Assembly (NCBI GenBank): GCA_030560485.1
Contig: JAKTTS010000184.1
Location: 1-27,082, forward strand
Direction of reading: 5' to 3'
Source of the DNA: Ascoidea tarda (nom. inval.)
Lineage: Eukaryota > Ascomycota > Saccharomycetes > Ascoideales > Ascoideaceae
Length of the DNA: 27,082 bases
Part shown: one piece after another, positions 1 to 8,156 of the stretch
How the letters are laid out: each line of letters begins with the position of its first letter
Numbering within the stretch: the stretch's first letter is position 1
The notes under the pieces: generated by a model
What the model saw: only the letters and a program-made list of their open reading frames with translations
Databases searched by the model: none
What the model was told of the DNA's origin: nothing
Translations under genes and position numbers: made by a program

Positions 1-1
1 C

Positions 2-2809
2 CTTGACGAGTTCTTCCTCTACTTCCAATTGCCCTTGGACAAAAAACTCACCTACTCAAACCCCTCTGCCTCATCGCCCTCAAACGCCCTCACCATCATG
101 CTTGCCTCCAACAGTGATGGCTCTGAGAAACTAGAACCCCTAATTGTTGGCCACTACGAAAACATGGCCTGCTTTGATGGAAAACCTCCTGTCAAAATCA
201 CAAACAAATATGGCGTAACCTACAAATCAAACAAAAAGGCATGGCTAACCTCAACAATGTTCTACGACTGGCTAGCTGTCCTCGACAAAAGATTGTCCAT
301 AACAAACAGGCACATCATCATCGTAATCGACACTGCTGCCTCCCACAGAGTCGTCAACATCAAATTGGGCTTCATCAAACTTATCTTCATCTCTCTCAGC
401 TCCTCAAACTCAAACTCCCCTGACTCAAACAACAACAACCTAATCAATCAAAATGACAACTCGAACAGCAACAACAACAACAACAATGATAACCAATCCT
501 CACCCCTACTACCAAACAATAACAGCAACAGCAACAACAACAACAACAACAACAATACTTCTACTGGCCTATTGCCCATGCAACTAGGCATAATAAGAGA
601 ATTCAAATGTTTATATCGCCTACAGCAATATATATCTGTCATCCACGCTCAAATCAAATCTGGCATTAATCAACCATTATCTCTACAATCCTATACACTA
701 ACTCTTATCGACGTTATGTCAATGATCAAAAATGCCTGGGATAGTGTCAACAACGACCTAATCAAAAACTGCTGGGTCAGCTCAGGTCTACTTGATTTCG
801 ACTCAAACTCAAACACAAACTCCCTAGTCTCAAAAGTAGAAGAAGACGCTGCCCTACTAAGCTCAATCTCTTCAAATTCAAACCAAAACCAGAACCAAAA
901 CCAAAGCCTATGGAACAACAACCCAATGAACGACGGCATAAACAACCGCTACTCTACTGCTGACTTTCAAAATAACGAAATCAAACTAACCCAAGTAATC
1001 AGACAACTAATTGTATCTGAAAAATGGTCTTCTGATGAACTCCTATCTCTATCAAAGGAAAACAAATTCCAATCATTCGGCACCTCTATAAACATGATCG
1101 ATGCTTGCATTGTTGAAGAATGGGAACCTACAACAAACAATTATGGCGACGTTAACAGCTCCATGAACATCAATAATGGCATTATAAGCACCTCTCCAAA
1201 TGGTTCCAACTCTATGATGAATAACGATCCAAATCTAATTTCCCCCTACCTAAATAACAATAACATCAACAACAACAATAACAGCAACAACAGCAACAAC
1301 AGTCTTGCCAATTACGCCATAAACACAAATAATAATTACAACAACGGCGGCAATTTATTTGCTTCAAATTATAAATCTCAAATTTCAAACTACTTTCCTA
1401 ATAATAACCCTTCTAATAATGACAAAAATTTCAATTTCTTTGGCTCTCAAAACCAAAATTCTTATCTACAAACGAGTAGCAGCAGACAACTGATTGGAAA
1501 CCAGACCTCCTCACTCTTTGATACTTCAACTTATGATTTGATCGAATCTTCTCTAGGCAACAACAACAACAATCTTCACAACGGTACCGGCTCCACAAAC
1601 GACAATTCAAACTTGAATAATAACAGCACTTCTACTTTGACTAACAATAACAACAATAATAACAATAATAACACCAGTTCCGTTAATAATCCCAGTGCAA
1701 ATAATAACAACAACAATAATAATTTGAATCCAGCAAACAACTCAAATAATCAAAACTTTGATATCAACTACCCAACTATGGGTTCAGGTCTAAATAATAA
1801 TAATACAGATAATCCAACACTATCTAGTTATGAAAATGGCTTCAGTTCTAATAATTTAAATAACACATCCGTCGGTTCTTTTAATACTTCAAGTTTAATG
1901 AGAGATTACCATCTATTTCCCGGTCCGGCTACTAGTCAACAAGTTAATGGAAGCCTTACAAATCTGTTTAATAACACTATGAGCTTTAAAAGTTCAAATA
2001 GCTTGAGTGGAATTATGAATACAAGTAATAATAGCAATATTCGTGGTAACCTATATTCAAATTATGGCTATCCAAATGATAATGGAAGTAATGGTAATGA
2101 TAACAAGTCCCCAATTATTTCTACTATGTTGAGTTCTATGGATCAAAGCAACAATAACAACAATGATATGAACAATAATTCAATTGAAGCAGGAGAAATG
2201 AACACAATTATTACACTACATAACCCCAACAATACCATTAATAATAACATGAATAATCAGGACCCAAATCAAATAATACAACAGTCGTCTGCACCAGATT
2301 CTAATTCAAATAATTCCATTCCAAATTCTAATTTATCGTCCCCATCAATAATTTCTACTACCTCTATGCATGCCATAAATTCCTTAGTTTCTGCTCATAA
2401 CATGCAGGGCCAAATATTATCAAGGACAGCCTCAATGAATGGCATGGTCAATCATAATGGCGGTAATTCAATGAACACATCAAATCGTGGAAACTTAAAC
2501 TCTCAATTAGCTAATTTGACATCAAGAAAAAAAGCTGCTTTATTAAATGCAGTTGTGAGCGCAACTTTAAATGGCGAATTTCAGTTTAGTGAAGAGTGCT
2601 ATAATGAACTAAGATCGCAATTGATTTTACATATGAAAAATGCCAAACTAGAAGAACAAGAGTTGAATAGCACTAGCCAAGGGCAGGGCCAACAACAGAA
2701 TCAACAGGGTCTAAATCAGCAAAACTCAAATCAACAGAACCAACAGCAGCAGCAGCAGCAATCTCAAAGTGTTTCTAATAATGTCAACATGGTAAACGCT
2801 TCAAACTAA
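2..2809 (+). CDS. PDC2: Pdc2/Rag3-type transcription regulator with a CENP-B/pogo-like DDE domain (5' end cut by the window)
   Basis: The reading frame is open from the first bases, so the start lies outside the window; the TTG at 29 is not a start. In S. cerevisiae Pdc2 and K. lactis Rag3 this family activates pyruvate decarboxylase and thiamine genes. The visible part begins in the DDE-transposase-like domain: an LDE motif at the very edge, then NSDGSEKLEPLIVG, YKSNKKAWLTS, a DKRL segment and IDTAASHR (about 332-355). All align closely with Pdc2 as I remember it. The third catalytic acid is missing (LLPMQLGIIREF where active transposases have a PLDQG-like motif), as in Pdc2, so it should bind DNA without cutting. 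An Asn/Ser insert of about 60 residues splits this domain at 400-570. The long C-terminal half is an Asn/Ser-rich, probably disordered activation region. A conserved-looking helix lies at about 2500-2660 and a Gln tail follows. Orthology looks secure; the N-terminal HTH cannot be seen. Confidence 0.9.
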   Translation, partial: LDEFFLYFQLPLDKKLTYSNPSASSPSNALTIMLASNSDGSEKLEPLIVGHYENMACFDGKPPVKITNKYGVTYKSNKKAWLTSTMFYDWLAVLDKRLSITNRHIIIVIDTAASHRVVNIKLGFIKLIFISLSSSNSNSPDSNNNNLINQNDNSNSNNNNNNDNQSSPLLPNNNSNSNNNNNNNNTSTGLLPMQLGIIREFKCLYRLQQYISVIHAQIKSGINQPLSLQSYTLTLIDVMSMIKNAWDSVNNDLIKNCWVSSGLLDFDSNSNTNSLVSKVEEDAALLSSISSNSNQNQNQNQSLWNNNPMNDGINNRYSTADFQNNEIKLTQVIRQLIVSEKWSSDELLSLSKENKFQSFGTSINMIDACIVEEWEPTTNNYGDVNSSMNINNGIISTSPNGSNSMMNNDPNLISPYLNNNNINNNNNSNNSNNSLANYAINTNNNYNNGGNLFASNYKSQISNYFPNNNPSNNDKNFNFFGSQNQNSYLQTSSSRQLIGNQTSSLFDTSTYDLIESSLGNNNNNLHNGTGSTNDNSNLNNNSTSTLTNNNNNNNNNNTSSVNNPSANNNNNNNNLNPANNSNNQNFDINYPTMGSGLNNNNTDNPTLSSYENGFSSNNLNNTSVGSFNTSSLMRDYHLFPGPATSQQVNGSLTNLFNNTMSFKSSNSLSGIMNTSNNSNIRGNLYSNYGYPNDNGSNGNDNKSPIISTMLSSMDQSNNNNNDMNNNSIEAGEMNTIITLHNPNNTINNNMNNQDPNQIIQQSSAPDSNSNNSIPNSNLSSPSIISTTSMHAINSLVSAHNMQGQILSRTASMNGMVNHNGGNSMNTSNRGNLNSQLANLTSRKKAALLNAVVSATLNGEFQFSEECYNELRSQLILHMKNAKLEEQELNSTSQGQGQQQNQQGLNQQNSNQQNQQQQQQQSQSVSNNVNMVNASN
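429..552 (+). repeat. AAC (Asn) microsatellite tracts inside PDC2
   Basis: Runs of AAC triplets around 429-440, 464-486 and 531-556 encode Asn runs. They lie between a conserved beta-strand segment (KLIFIS) and the LLPMQLG segment of the DDE-like domain. Similar AAT/AAC runs recur downstream at about 1260-1300, 1643-1670 and 1700-1722. The tracts use mainly AAC here and more AAT further on. Confidence 0.85.
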
Positions 2810-3890
2810 ATGCTCGGGTGTTTTTAAAAATAGTATTATATTTTTTTGTTTTACTTTGATTTTAATGATGTGCATATACAAAGCAATTCTGAACTGATGA
2901 CTTATATATATTGGAGTTTTTTTTTATTATTATTGTTTTTTTTAAAAATTACTATTTATTTTACTTAATTTCAAAAGTATTTGTTAAACACCTAATTTTT
3001 TTATATTTACTTCATATTGATCTGCTTTTTTTTTAACAATTTTTACTTTTGATTTGTTTCAGATTATTTTTTTTTGTTTATTCCTTCACATTTTTTTAAT
3101 TACTTTCAATTATTTTTAATTATCTTTAATTATCTTTAATCTTTTTTAGTATTTTTTTTGAGAACTTTGCTAGAACTTTGTTTACCGATTTATGTTACAA
3201 CTTTTTTTTTTATAATAATTTTTTTAAATACACTACATTTTTCATCCTTTTCATTTCACTTGGACAATGTATTGGATAGAATAAATGGAGTTGACTATTC
3301 TGTTTTCCTTTTGTATAATTATTTTGGGAGCAACAGCTCCTTTTAGTTTACGGTATTTACAGTAATGACTTGATAGGTGTTTTATATATTAATGAAGATT
3401 ATTAACTATTACATCGTAACCCACTAGTTATAAGCATTCAAGCAGCTTTTACTGGTGTTATTACCTTTGGGTCAAGCAGAGGAATAGCAAATTAAAAAGA
3501 CTACGTTTGAATGGATGCTAAGCATTTATTTCATTAGACAAATTCTGGGTGCGATGAGTTAATTTAGCGTGAAAAATAACTTATGCTATTAGAATAAACA
3601 ACTGAAAGCAAGTAGGCTCGAGATAAAAGAATATTTATATATTCATATTGACAATTAGTGCGAAAATTTATAGTTTTTATTAGCTTTTAAAATAAGATCA
3701 AAAAAGAAAAAGAAACAATCCATTACTACAATTTTTAAGATATAAGACTTATAACTTATATAAAAACAAAATATCTACTTAAAATACTCAAAATTTAATG
3801 TCTTAAAAAAAAGATACTAGAATTACAATCGAACGTCAAAATGGGGAATAAAAATATAAAGACAAAATAAAAAAAACAAAAACAAACCGA
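2810..3890. other. Convergent intergenic region, no gene seen
   Basis: This is the space between the 3' ends of PDC2 and SCC1. The first 500 bases are T-rich with long T runs, as expected of yeast 3' ends, and include a tandem decamer of the form TTTAATTATC at about 3114-3141. No ATG-started frame of convincing length occurs. At 3552-3559 there is a perfect GCGATGAG, the PAC core usually found upstream of ribosome-biogenesis genes, but no coding sequence follows it on either strand. I found no tRNA A/B boxes. Confidence 0.6.
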
Positions 3891-6065
3891 TTAAATGAAT
3901 TTTGAAAATAAATTTTCTTTACCTTTGATTTCTATTTCTCCAAATAGTTGGTTTTGTTGCAATTTCACAGTATCACCAGTAGCAAGAACTAATAATTCAA
4001 AAAAGCATCTGGTTGCCTGTTTTTTTGGAATTGTGCTGAGAGGATTTGTTGATTGAATATTTGTTGAAATTAAATTTGAAAAGGTTGTTGATTTTTCAGG
4101 ATTTGATCCAAAATCAAAAAATTCTTCTCTCAAGCTAGAGGCAATATTAATGGTGGTTTTAGATATTTTGGAGGACGATTGAGTTGAGACAGAAGCAGTT
4201 TCTTCATCAAATGTTTCAGAATGAACCGAAGAAGATGGATGAGCTAATGAAGATATTAATTGATCGGATTCAAGTTCTCTTTGCTCAAAAGTTTGAGAAA
4301 TAATGTCTTCTTCATCAGCCAATTGATCTATTGTTTTTTCGATTTCTTTTTCTTTTTCTTTTTCCTTCTCCTGTTCTTCTTTTAAAATTTCTTCATTTTT
4401 GTTTTCAACCAACTCTTTATCTTCAATTTCTTGAGATGAAGCTAGAGCTTGAGTTTCAGATAGTTCTGGGAAATTAATATCCATATCCATATCAAAATCG
4501 AATTCCAAAGCGCCAGCAGCTTTAGTTTCTTTTTCAGCTTTTTCAGCTTCTTTTTGTAAAGTGATTTTTCTTCTTGCTTCAGCTTCAGCTTGCAATTCTT
4601 TATTTAAGTCTTTAACATCCCATAACTGGTTAAATAGGTTATTATTTGCCAAAAAATCATTAGCAGGATTTGATATTTTATTAATGTAGTTTAGTTTATT
4701 TTCAGGGAATAATAAACCATCAATTTTTGGGTATAGAAGATTGTTTAAAGAGTCAATGTAATTATCGGAAATTTGAGAAGCAAGCGAAGGTAATTCAGTT
4801 AGACTATCATGAATAATTTTTGATTTTTTGAGAACATTTAAGGCATTTGTTGGACCTACTCTTCTGTATGTTCTTTTTCTGGGGATTATTGGTTGTAGTT
4901 GTAAATTGACAGGCTGTTGTTGTTGCTCTGGCTGAGCAGGTAACTGAATTGGTAAAGCATTATTTAAATCAGCTTCTTCGGCTGGAGTCAATGGAGTTAA
5001 GGGTGTTTGTGGCTGATCTTCTTTAGCAGTTTGAGGTTCAGGGGTTTTAGGCAATTGAGAGTCAAAAGTAAAATCAGGGGCATCTATTGTTGGAATATCG
5101 AAATCTACAAAATCTCGAGCACCTTTTTGATTTAAATCAGGTTCTGATATATCCGGGATTATGTTATCAGATAAGGGAGCAGCAGCTCTTCTACCAGTTT
5201 CTATTGAATGGTCGCCAGTTTGATCACCAAAATCTAGAGTAAGAGAATGATCACCCTTTTCGGGCAAATGAGTTTTCTGTTGCTCTTCAGTTAAATTTAA
5301 ACCAAAATCATTGCCAAAATCGATTTCTAAGTTATCATTACTAAACATAAGGTCGTCAACTTTACTTATTGGCAGAGGATAAATGTTTTGATAACGAGGA
5401 GAGGACAAGGGATGTTGTACATCTCTCCCATATTCGAGATCATGAGTTTCATCCTCTAGGTTTAAATCTAGTTGAAAGTGAAGTTGATCAGGTTTTAAAT
5501 GTTGTTTTTTCCTTTGGTCATAAGTTGTAGTCTTTGTAGATGCTATTGATGCTATTGAATCATCCAAATCCAAGTATAAAGGTTCTTGCCATAGCAAATC
5601 AGTATCGGTTATAGTATCTTGTAAGATCAAGTTATTAAAGGTTGTTATAGTAGCATTTGGGGGCAAGATGACTTGATTTAAATTTGAAGGCTTGAAGATT
5701 TTTTTTAAATTTGTTAATACGTTGGTTACATCATCGAGCAAGAATTTCTCCTTTTTTGAGTAGATTTTAGTTATACCATATAGTAGCTGACCAGAGAGTC
5801 TCAATGCAATTGGTTGTTGATGAATCACTCTTTCGTTAGCAGTGGTGGTAGTAGCAGCAGTTGCGGTAGTGGTTTGTCTTGTTCTTTGAGAAGATATGGA
5901 GACATCAGAAGAAGATTGGAAAGCGTTCTTCAATATTACTTGAGCTGATTGAGTAATATTTGTGTTCAAGTACTGATTTTTAGTTAGTTTTTTGTCCAAG
6001 TTAGCAGCTAGCCATACAGTAGCTAAGGGACCTTGTTTCAATAGCAAATCTTCGTTGTAAAACAT
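3891..6065 (-). CDS. MCD1: Cohesin kleisin subunit Scc1/Mcd1 (Rad21 family)
   Basis: This is the alpha-kleisin that closes the Smc1-Smc3 ring and holds sister chromatids together until separase cuts it. I place the start at the ATG at 6065, because the protein then opens MFYNEDLLLKQGPLATVWLA, the canonical Rad21 N-terminus; the 8 codons upstream begin with TTG. The protein is 724 residues, longer than the 566 of S. cerevisiae. The N-terminal Smc3-binding domain covers about residues 1-130 (DKKLTK, LRLSGQLLYGITKIYSKK). Two separase-type ExxR sites follow: LEYGR ending at Arg214 and SIETGR ending at Arg292, matching the two yeast cleavage sites in order. The centre is acidic, disordered and Gln/Glu/Lys-rich. 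The last 41 residues (ATRCFFELLVLATGD...LFSKFI) form the winged helix that binds Smc1. It is divergent from the RRN9-like gene, with about 376 bp between the starts. Confidence 0.95.
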   Translation of the reverse strand: MFYNEDLLLKQGPLATVWLAANLDKKLTKNQYLNTNITQSAQVILKNAFQSSSDVSISSQRTRQTTTATAATTTTANERVIHQQPIALRLSGQLLYGITKIYSKKEKFLLDDVTNVLTNLKKIFKPSNLNQVILPPNATITTFNNLILQDTITDTDLLWQEPLYLDLDDSIASIASTKTTTYDQRKKQHLKPDQLHFQLDLNLEDETHDLEYGRDVQHPLSSPRYQNIYPLPISKVDDLMFSNDNLEIDFGNDFGLNLTEEQQKTHLPEKGDHSLTLDFGDQTGDHSIETGRRAAAPLSDNIIPDISEPDLNQKGARDFVDFDIPTIDAPDFTFDSQLPKTPEPQTAKEDQPQTPLTPLTPAEEADLNNALPIQLPAQPEQQQQPVNLQLQPIIPRKRTYRRVGPTNALNVLKKSKIIHDSLTELPSLASQISDNYIDSLNNLLYPKIDGLLFPENKLNYINKISNPANDFLANNNLFNQLWDVKDLNKELQAEAEARRKITLQKEAEKAEKETKAAGALEFDFDMDMDINFPELSETQALASSQEIEDKELVENKNEEILKEEQEKEKEKEKEIEKTIDQLADEEDIISQTFEQRELESDQLISSLAHPSSSVHSETFDEETASVSTQSSSKISKTTINIASSLREEFFDFGSNPEKSTTFSNLISTNIQSTNPLSTIPKKQATRCFFELLVLATGDTVKLQQNQLFGEIEIKGKENLFSKFI

Positions 6066-6300
6066 TTTGTTCAAAGTAATTGAAGTCAAAAAAAAAAAAG
6101 TGTATCAAAAAGAATAAAAACTAGTTGATAAATTGAGCAGCAAGAAGCGATTTTGGATAAAGCAAATAAAATAAGCCAGTAGGCAATGTGACAATAAGCA
6201 AAGTAAAAGTTAGTAGGAGGGAGAAAGTGTTCTGGTATCGGGGCAGCAGAAGAAGCAGAGGAAGCAAAGCCCAACTCCATTATATCATCATCCCAATTGG

Positions 6301-6334
6301 GCGAAAGCACACGAAAGGCGCCACGTTTTCGCGT
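6301..6334 (-). promoter_or_regulatory. SCB/MCB-type G1/S promoter cluster between SCC1 and RRN9
   Basis: CACGAAA, a perfect SCB core, lies at 6310-6316. CGCGAAA on the minus strand (6327-6333) overlaps ACGCGA (6329-6334), a 5-of-6 match to the MCB ACGCGT. These are Swi4/Swi6 and Mbp1/Swi6 binding motifs. They sit about 240-270 bp upstream of the SCC1 start, fitting the known G1/S (MBF) control of MCD1 in S. cerevisiae. Control of this gene rather than RRN9 is inferred from that precedent. Confidence 0.6.
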
Positions 6335-6386
6335 CTGTTTACGTTTTGCCGTTTGTGGAAGGCGTCGATTTGCACTGGAAAAAAAA

Positions 6387-6434
6387 GCAGAAGCAGCAGA
6401 AACAGCAGAAGCAGTAGAAGCAGCAGAGGCAGCA
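6387..6434 (+). repeat. GCAGAA-rich imperfect repeat in the RRN9 leader
   Basis: Degenerate GCAGAA/GCAGCAGAG hexamers run almost to the ATG at 6442. A shorter block of the same kind lies at 6243-6266. In the RRN9 frame the repeat contains a TAG (6415-6417), so it is not part of that protein. A similar purine-rich CAG/GAAGCAG block precedes the F-box gene near 20852. Confidence 0.6.
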
Positions 6435-6441
6435 CGAGAAC

Positions 6442-7713
6442 ATGCCCAAGTACATCAGCAAGAAGCACGGGAATTCAGGGAAACACAGACCCAGGGGTAT
6501 CAACAAAGCAAGACACGAGGGCTTTGCTATCCTCGAGAACATTGAGGACGAGTTCAGACACGATTTGGGTGTGCATCTCTACTCTTCGTTTCTCATTCGT
6601 CTCAAGACACAGGGCCAGTATCCCTACAGGAGTTGGACTGCCTGGCCTCTTCCCTACGACAGGTTGGTCGACTGCAAACACAGCAGGGTGTATGTCGATG
6701 AGGAGGGCGTTTCTCCGACAGGTGCTCAAGAGCAAGTTTCTCAAAAACAGCAGAAACAGCAGGCCCAAAGAGATATTAGTAGAACAATAGAGACTTTGAG
6801 CCAGTTGGACGATGTGCAGAAAGAGTTTCGTTACAATAATAACCCAGACATTCTCCAGAGCATTCAAAAGGATATTGTGAGTCAACAGCTGGAATATCGG
6901 TTTGAACTGGACAATGGGAATGAAAATGGGAATGAGAGCAAGAAAGAAGTGGAATTTGAGGTACTATCTGATCCTGAAAAGGCTTTGGAATTAGAAATAA
7001 ATGCCTTGTATCAATCAATAATTTACAAAAAAATACAGAATTTCAATAATCAAAATAAATTGAAAGGAAACAACAGCAAAAAATTCCAACCGATAGTCGA
7101 TCCAAGTATCAAGATTCCCTCAAAGATATTTCAAAAAATTAAAAAACTTATTGATTTCCTAATCCTTAAGATAATCATACTAAAATATCATACAACATCA
7201 TCCAGACAAATTTCTTCCAATACAGGTAAGAAAAAAAGGAGTAACCACAGTTTAGTTAAAAATGCAAAATTATTTGATTGGCAAGATATTTTATTGATGT
7301 TGTCAAACTGCCCTAGTAATAAGAAGTCCCATCAGTTTTTGTTTCAAAAGACCGTAAATCATTCAAAATACTTGTTTTATGATCTAGCCAGTGATTTTTT
7401 AACTAAGCATCAAAATAACTCCAGTCAACATATCAACCAAGACGAATTTTCGGATAATGATAATGATAATGATCTCTCAGATATTGCCAATGAAGGCGGA
7501 ATTGTTTTATCCAAGCACAAACATACCAATATCAATAACAGTACTAACACCAACACCATCCAGCTCAAGACGTCTCTTATCCAGTACTACAAGTACGAAA
7601 ACTTGATGGCCAACATCAGAGTCTCAAACCTCTCCAACACTCTCAACAGCCCCAACAACGACTACACCAGCTCTTTGAAGGGGGCCTACGAACTATACAA
7701 ACACTCTCAATAA
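6442..7713 (+). CDS. RRN9: Rrn9-like RNA polymerase I upstream activating factor subunit
   Basis: The 423-residue protein starts at ATG 6442; an in-frame TAG at 6415 excludes a longer form. The recognisable part is near the N-terminus: DLGVHLYSSFLIRL (residues about 33-46) followed by RSWTAWPLPYDRL (about 55-67). This HLYSS...W-WPLP pattern is the signature of the Rrn9 domain. Rrn9 belongs to the UAF complex (Rrn5, Rrn9, Rrn10, Uaf30, H3/H4), which recruits TBP and core factor to rDNA promoters. Further on are a Lys-rich stretch and a FDWQDILLML segment, then a (DN)n run encoded by GATAAT repeats and an Asn/Thr/Ser tail. S. cerevisiae Rrn9 is shorter (about 365 residues). The call rests on one domain and general layout, so it is good but not certain. 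Confidence 0.72.
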   Translation: MPKYISKKHGNSGKHRPRGINKARHEGFAILENIEDEFRHDLGVHLYSSFLIRLKTQGQYPYRSWTAWPLPYDRLVDCKHSRVYVDEEGVSPTGAQEQVSQKQQKQQAQRDISRTIETLSQLDDVQKEFRYNNNPDILQSIQKDIVSQQLEYRFELDNGNENGNESKKEVEFEVLSDPEKALELEINALYQSIIYKKIQNFNNQNKLKGNNSKKFQPIVDPSIKIPSKIFQKIKKLIDFLILKIIILKYHTTSSRQISSNTGKKKRSNHSLVKNAKLFDWQDILLMLSNCPSNKKSHQFLFQKTVNHSKYLFYDLASDFLTKHQNNSSQHINQDEFSDNDNDNDLSDIANEGGIVLSKHKHTNINNSTNTNTIQLKTSLIQYYKYENLMANIRVSNLSNTLNSPNNDYTSSLKGAYELYKHSQ

Positions 7714-7930
7714 ACACCTGCTTTCAGTTCCCACTGTTGTGCTGTAGAAACTTCTCCTTTGTCTGCCATTGGCCAGCATTGTCTCTTTATGTCTTTCATG
7801 TCTCATTTCAAGACTTGTACCTCCATTTCAGCCCAATAGATGTAAAACATTGTAGTCTAACCTGCTCTTTCCAACCACAACACTGATGCTCCCCTTCTTC
7901 CTGCTCCAGCAGCTTGTGGTTTTAGAAACC

Positions 7931-7972
7931 ATGAAGCTGTTGATTGCTCTCTCCTTCAACTTACCATTATGA
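7931..7972 (+). CDS. Upstream ORF 1 of SSY1 (13 codons)
   Basis: An ATG at 7931 opens a 13-codon frame (MKLLIALSFNLPL) ending at TGA 7970-7972. The stop overlaps the start of the next upstream ORF as ATGA. It matters only if the SSY1 transcript begins upstream of 7931, which the sequence does not show. Confidence 0.3.
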   Translation: MKLLIALSFNLPL

Positions 7973-8142
7973 CCAGAAAGCTTATTTTCCTTCCACAGTT
8001 TTTATCAGTAGAAGAACGAGAAGAACAGGAATTAAGCAACAATCAAATACAGAGCCAGACAGAAAAAAGTGCACAGCTACAACTCACATACTCTGTCCAA
8101 TACTATACTCTACGTTACAAGCACATATTTGCCCAAGTTTAA
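7969..8142 (+). CDS. Upstream ORF 2 of SSY1 (57 codons)
   Basis: An ATG at 7969 opens 57 codons (MTRKLIFLPQFLSVEEREE...) ending at TAA 8140-8142, only 14 bases before the SSY1 ATG. A reading frame this long and this close would be expected to suppress translation of SSY1 if it is in the mRNA. The peptide resembles nothing I know. It could also be a chance frame in the leader. Confidence 0.35.
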   Translation: MTRKLIFLPQFLSVEEREEQELSNNQIQSQTEKSAQLQLTYSVQYYTLRYKHIFAQV

Positions 8143-8156
8143 AAAAGATCACTTCA

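Larger units (their letters stand above)
7714..8156 (+). promoter_or_regulatory. RRN9 3' end and SSY1 promoter/leader with two upstream ORFs
   Basis: The frame of SSY1 stays open back to about 7944 but contains no ATG before 8157, so this stretch is non-coding for SSY1. It holds two ATG-started upstream ORFs, listed separately. Nothing else is evident. Confidence 0.5.

Noticed and set aside
3158-3346. 62-codon open frame on the plus strand after PDC2
   Set aside because: It opens with TTG, not ATG, and its Phe/Leu-rich content simply reflects the T-rich 3' flank.
6086-6310. Minus-strand frame upstream of SCC1 as an N-terminal extension or a 5' intron (a TACTAAC-like motif is present near 6210)
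   Set aside because: Scc1 has its canonical start at 6065, the frame ends before it, and no matching 5' splice site (GTATGT-like) was found upstream.
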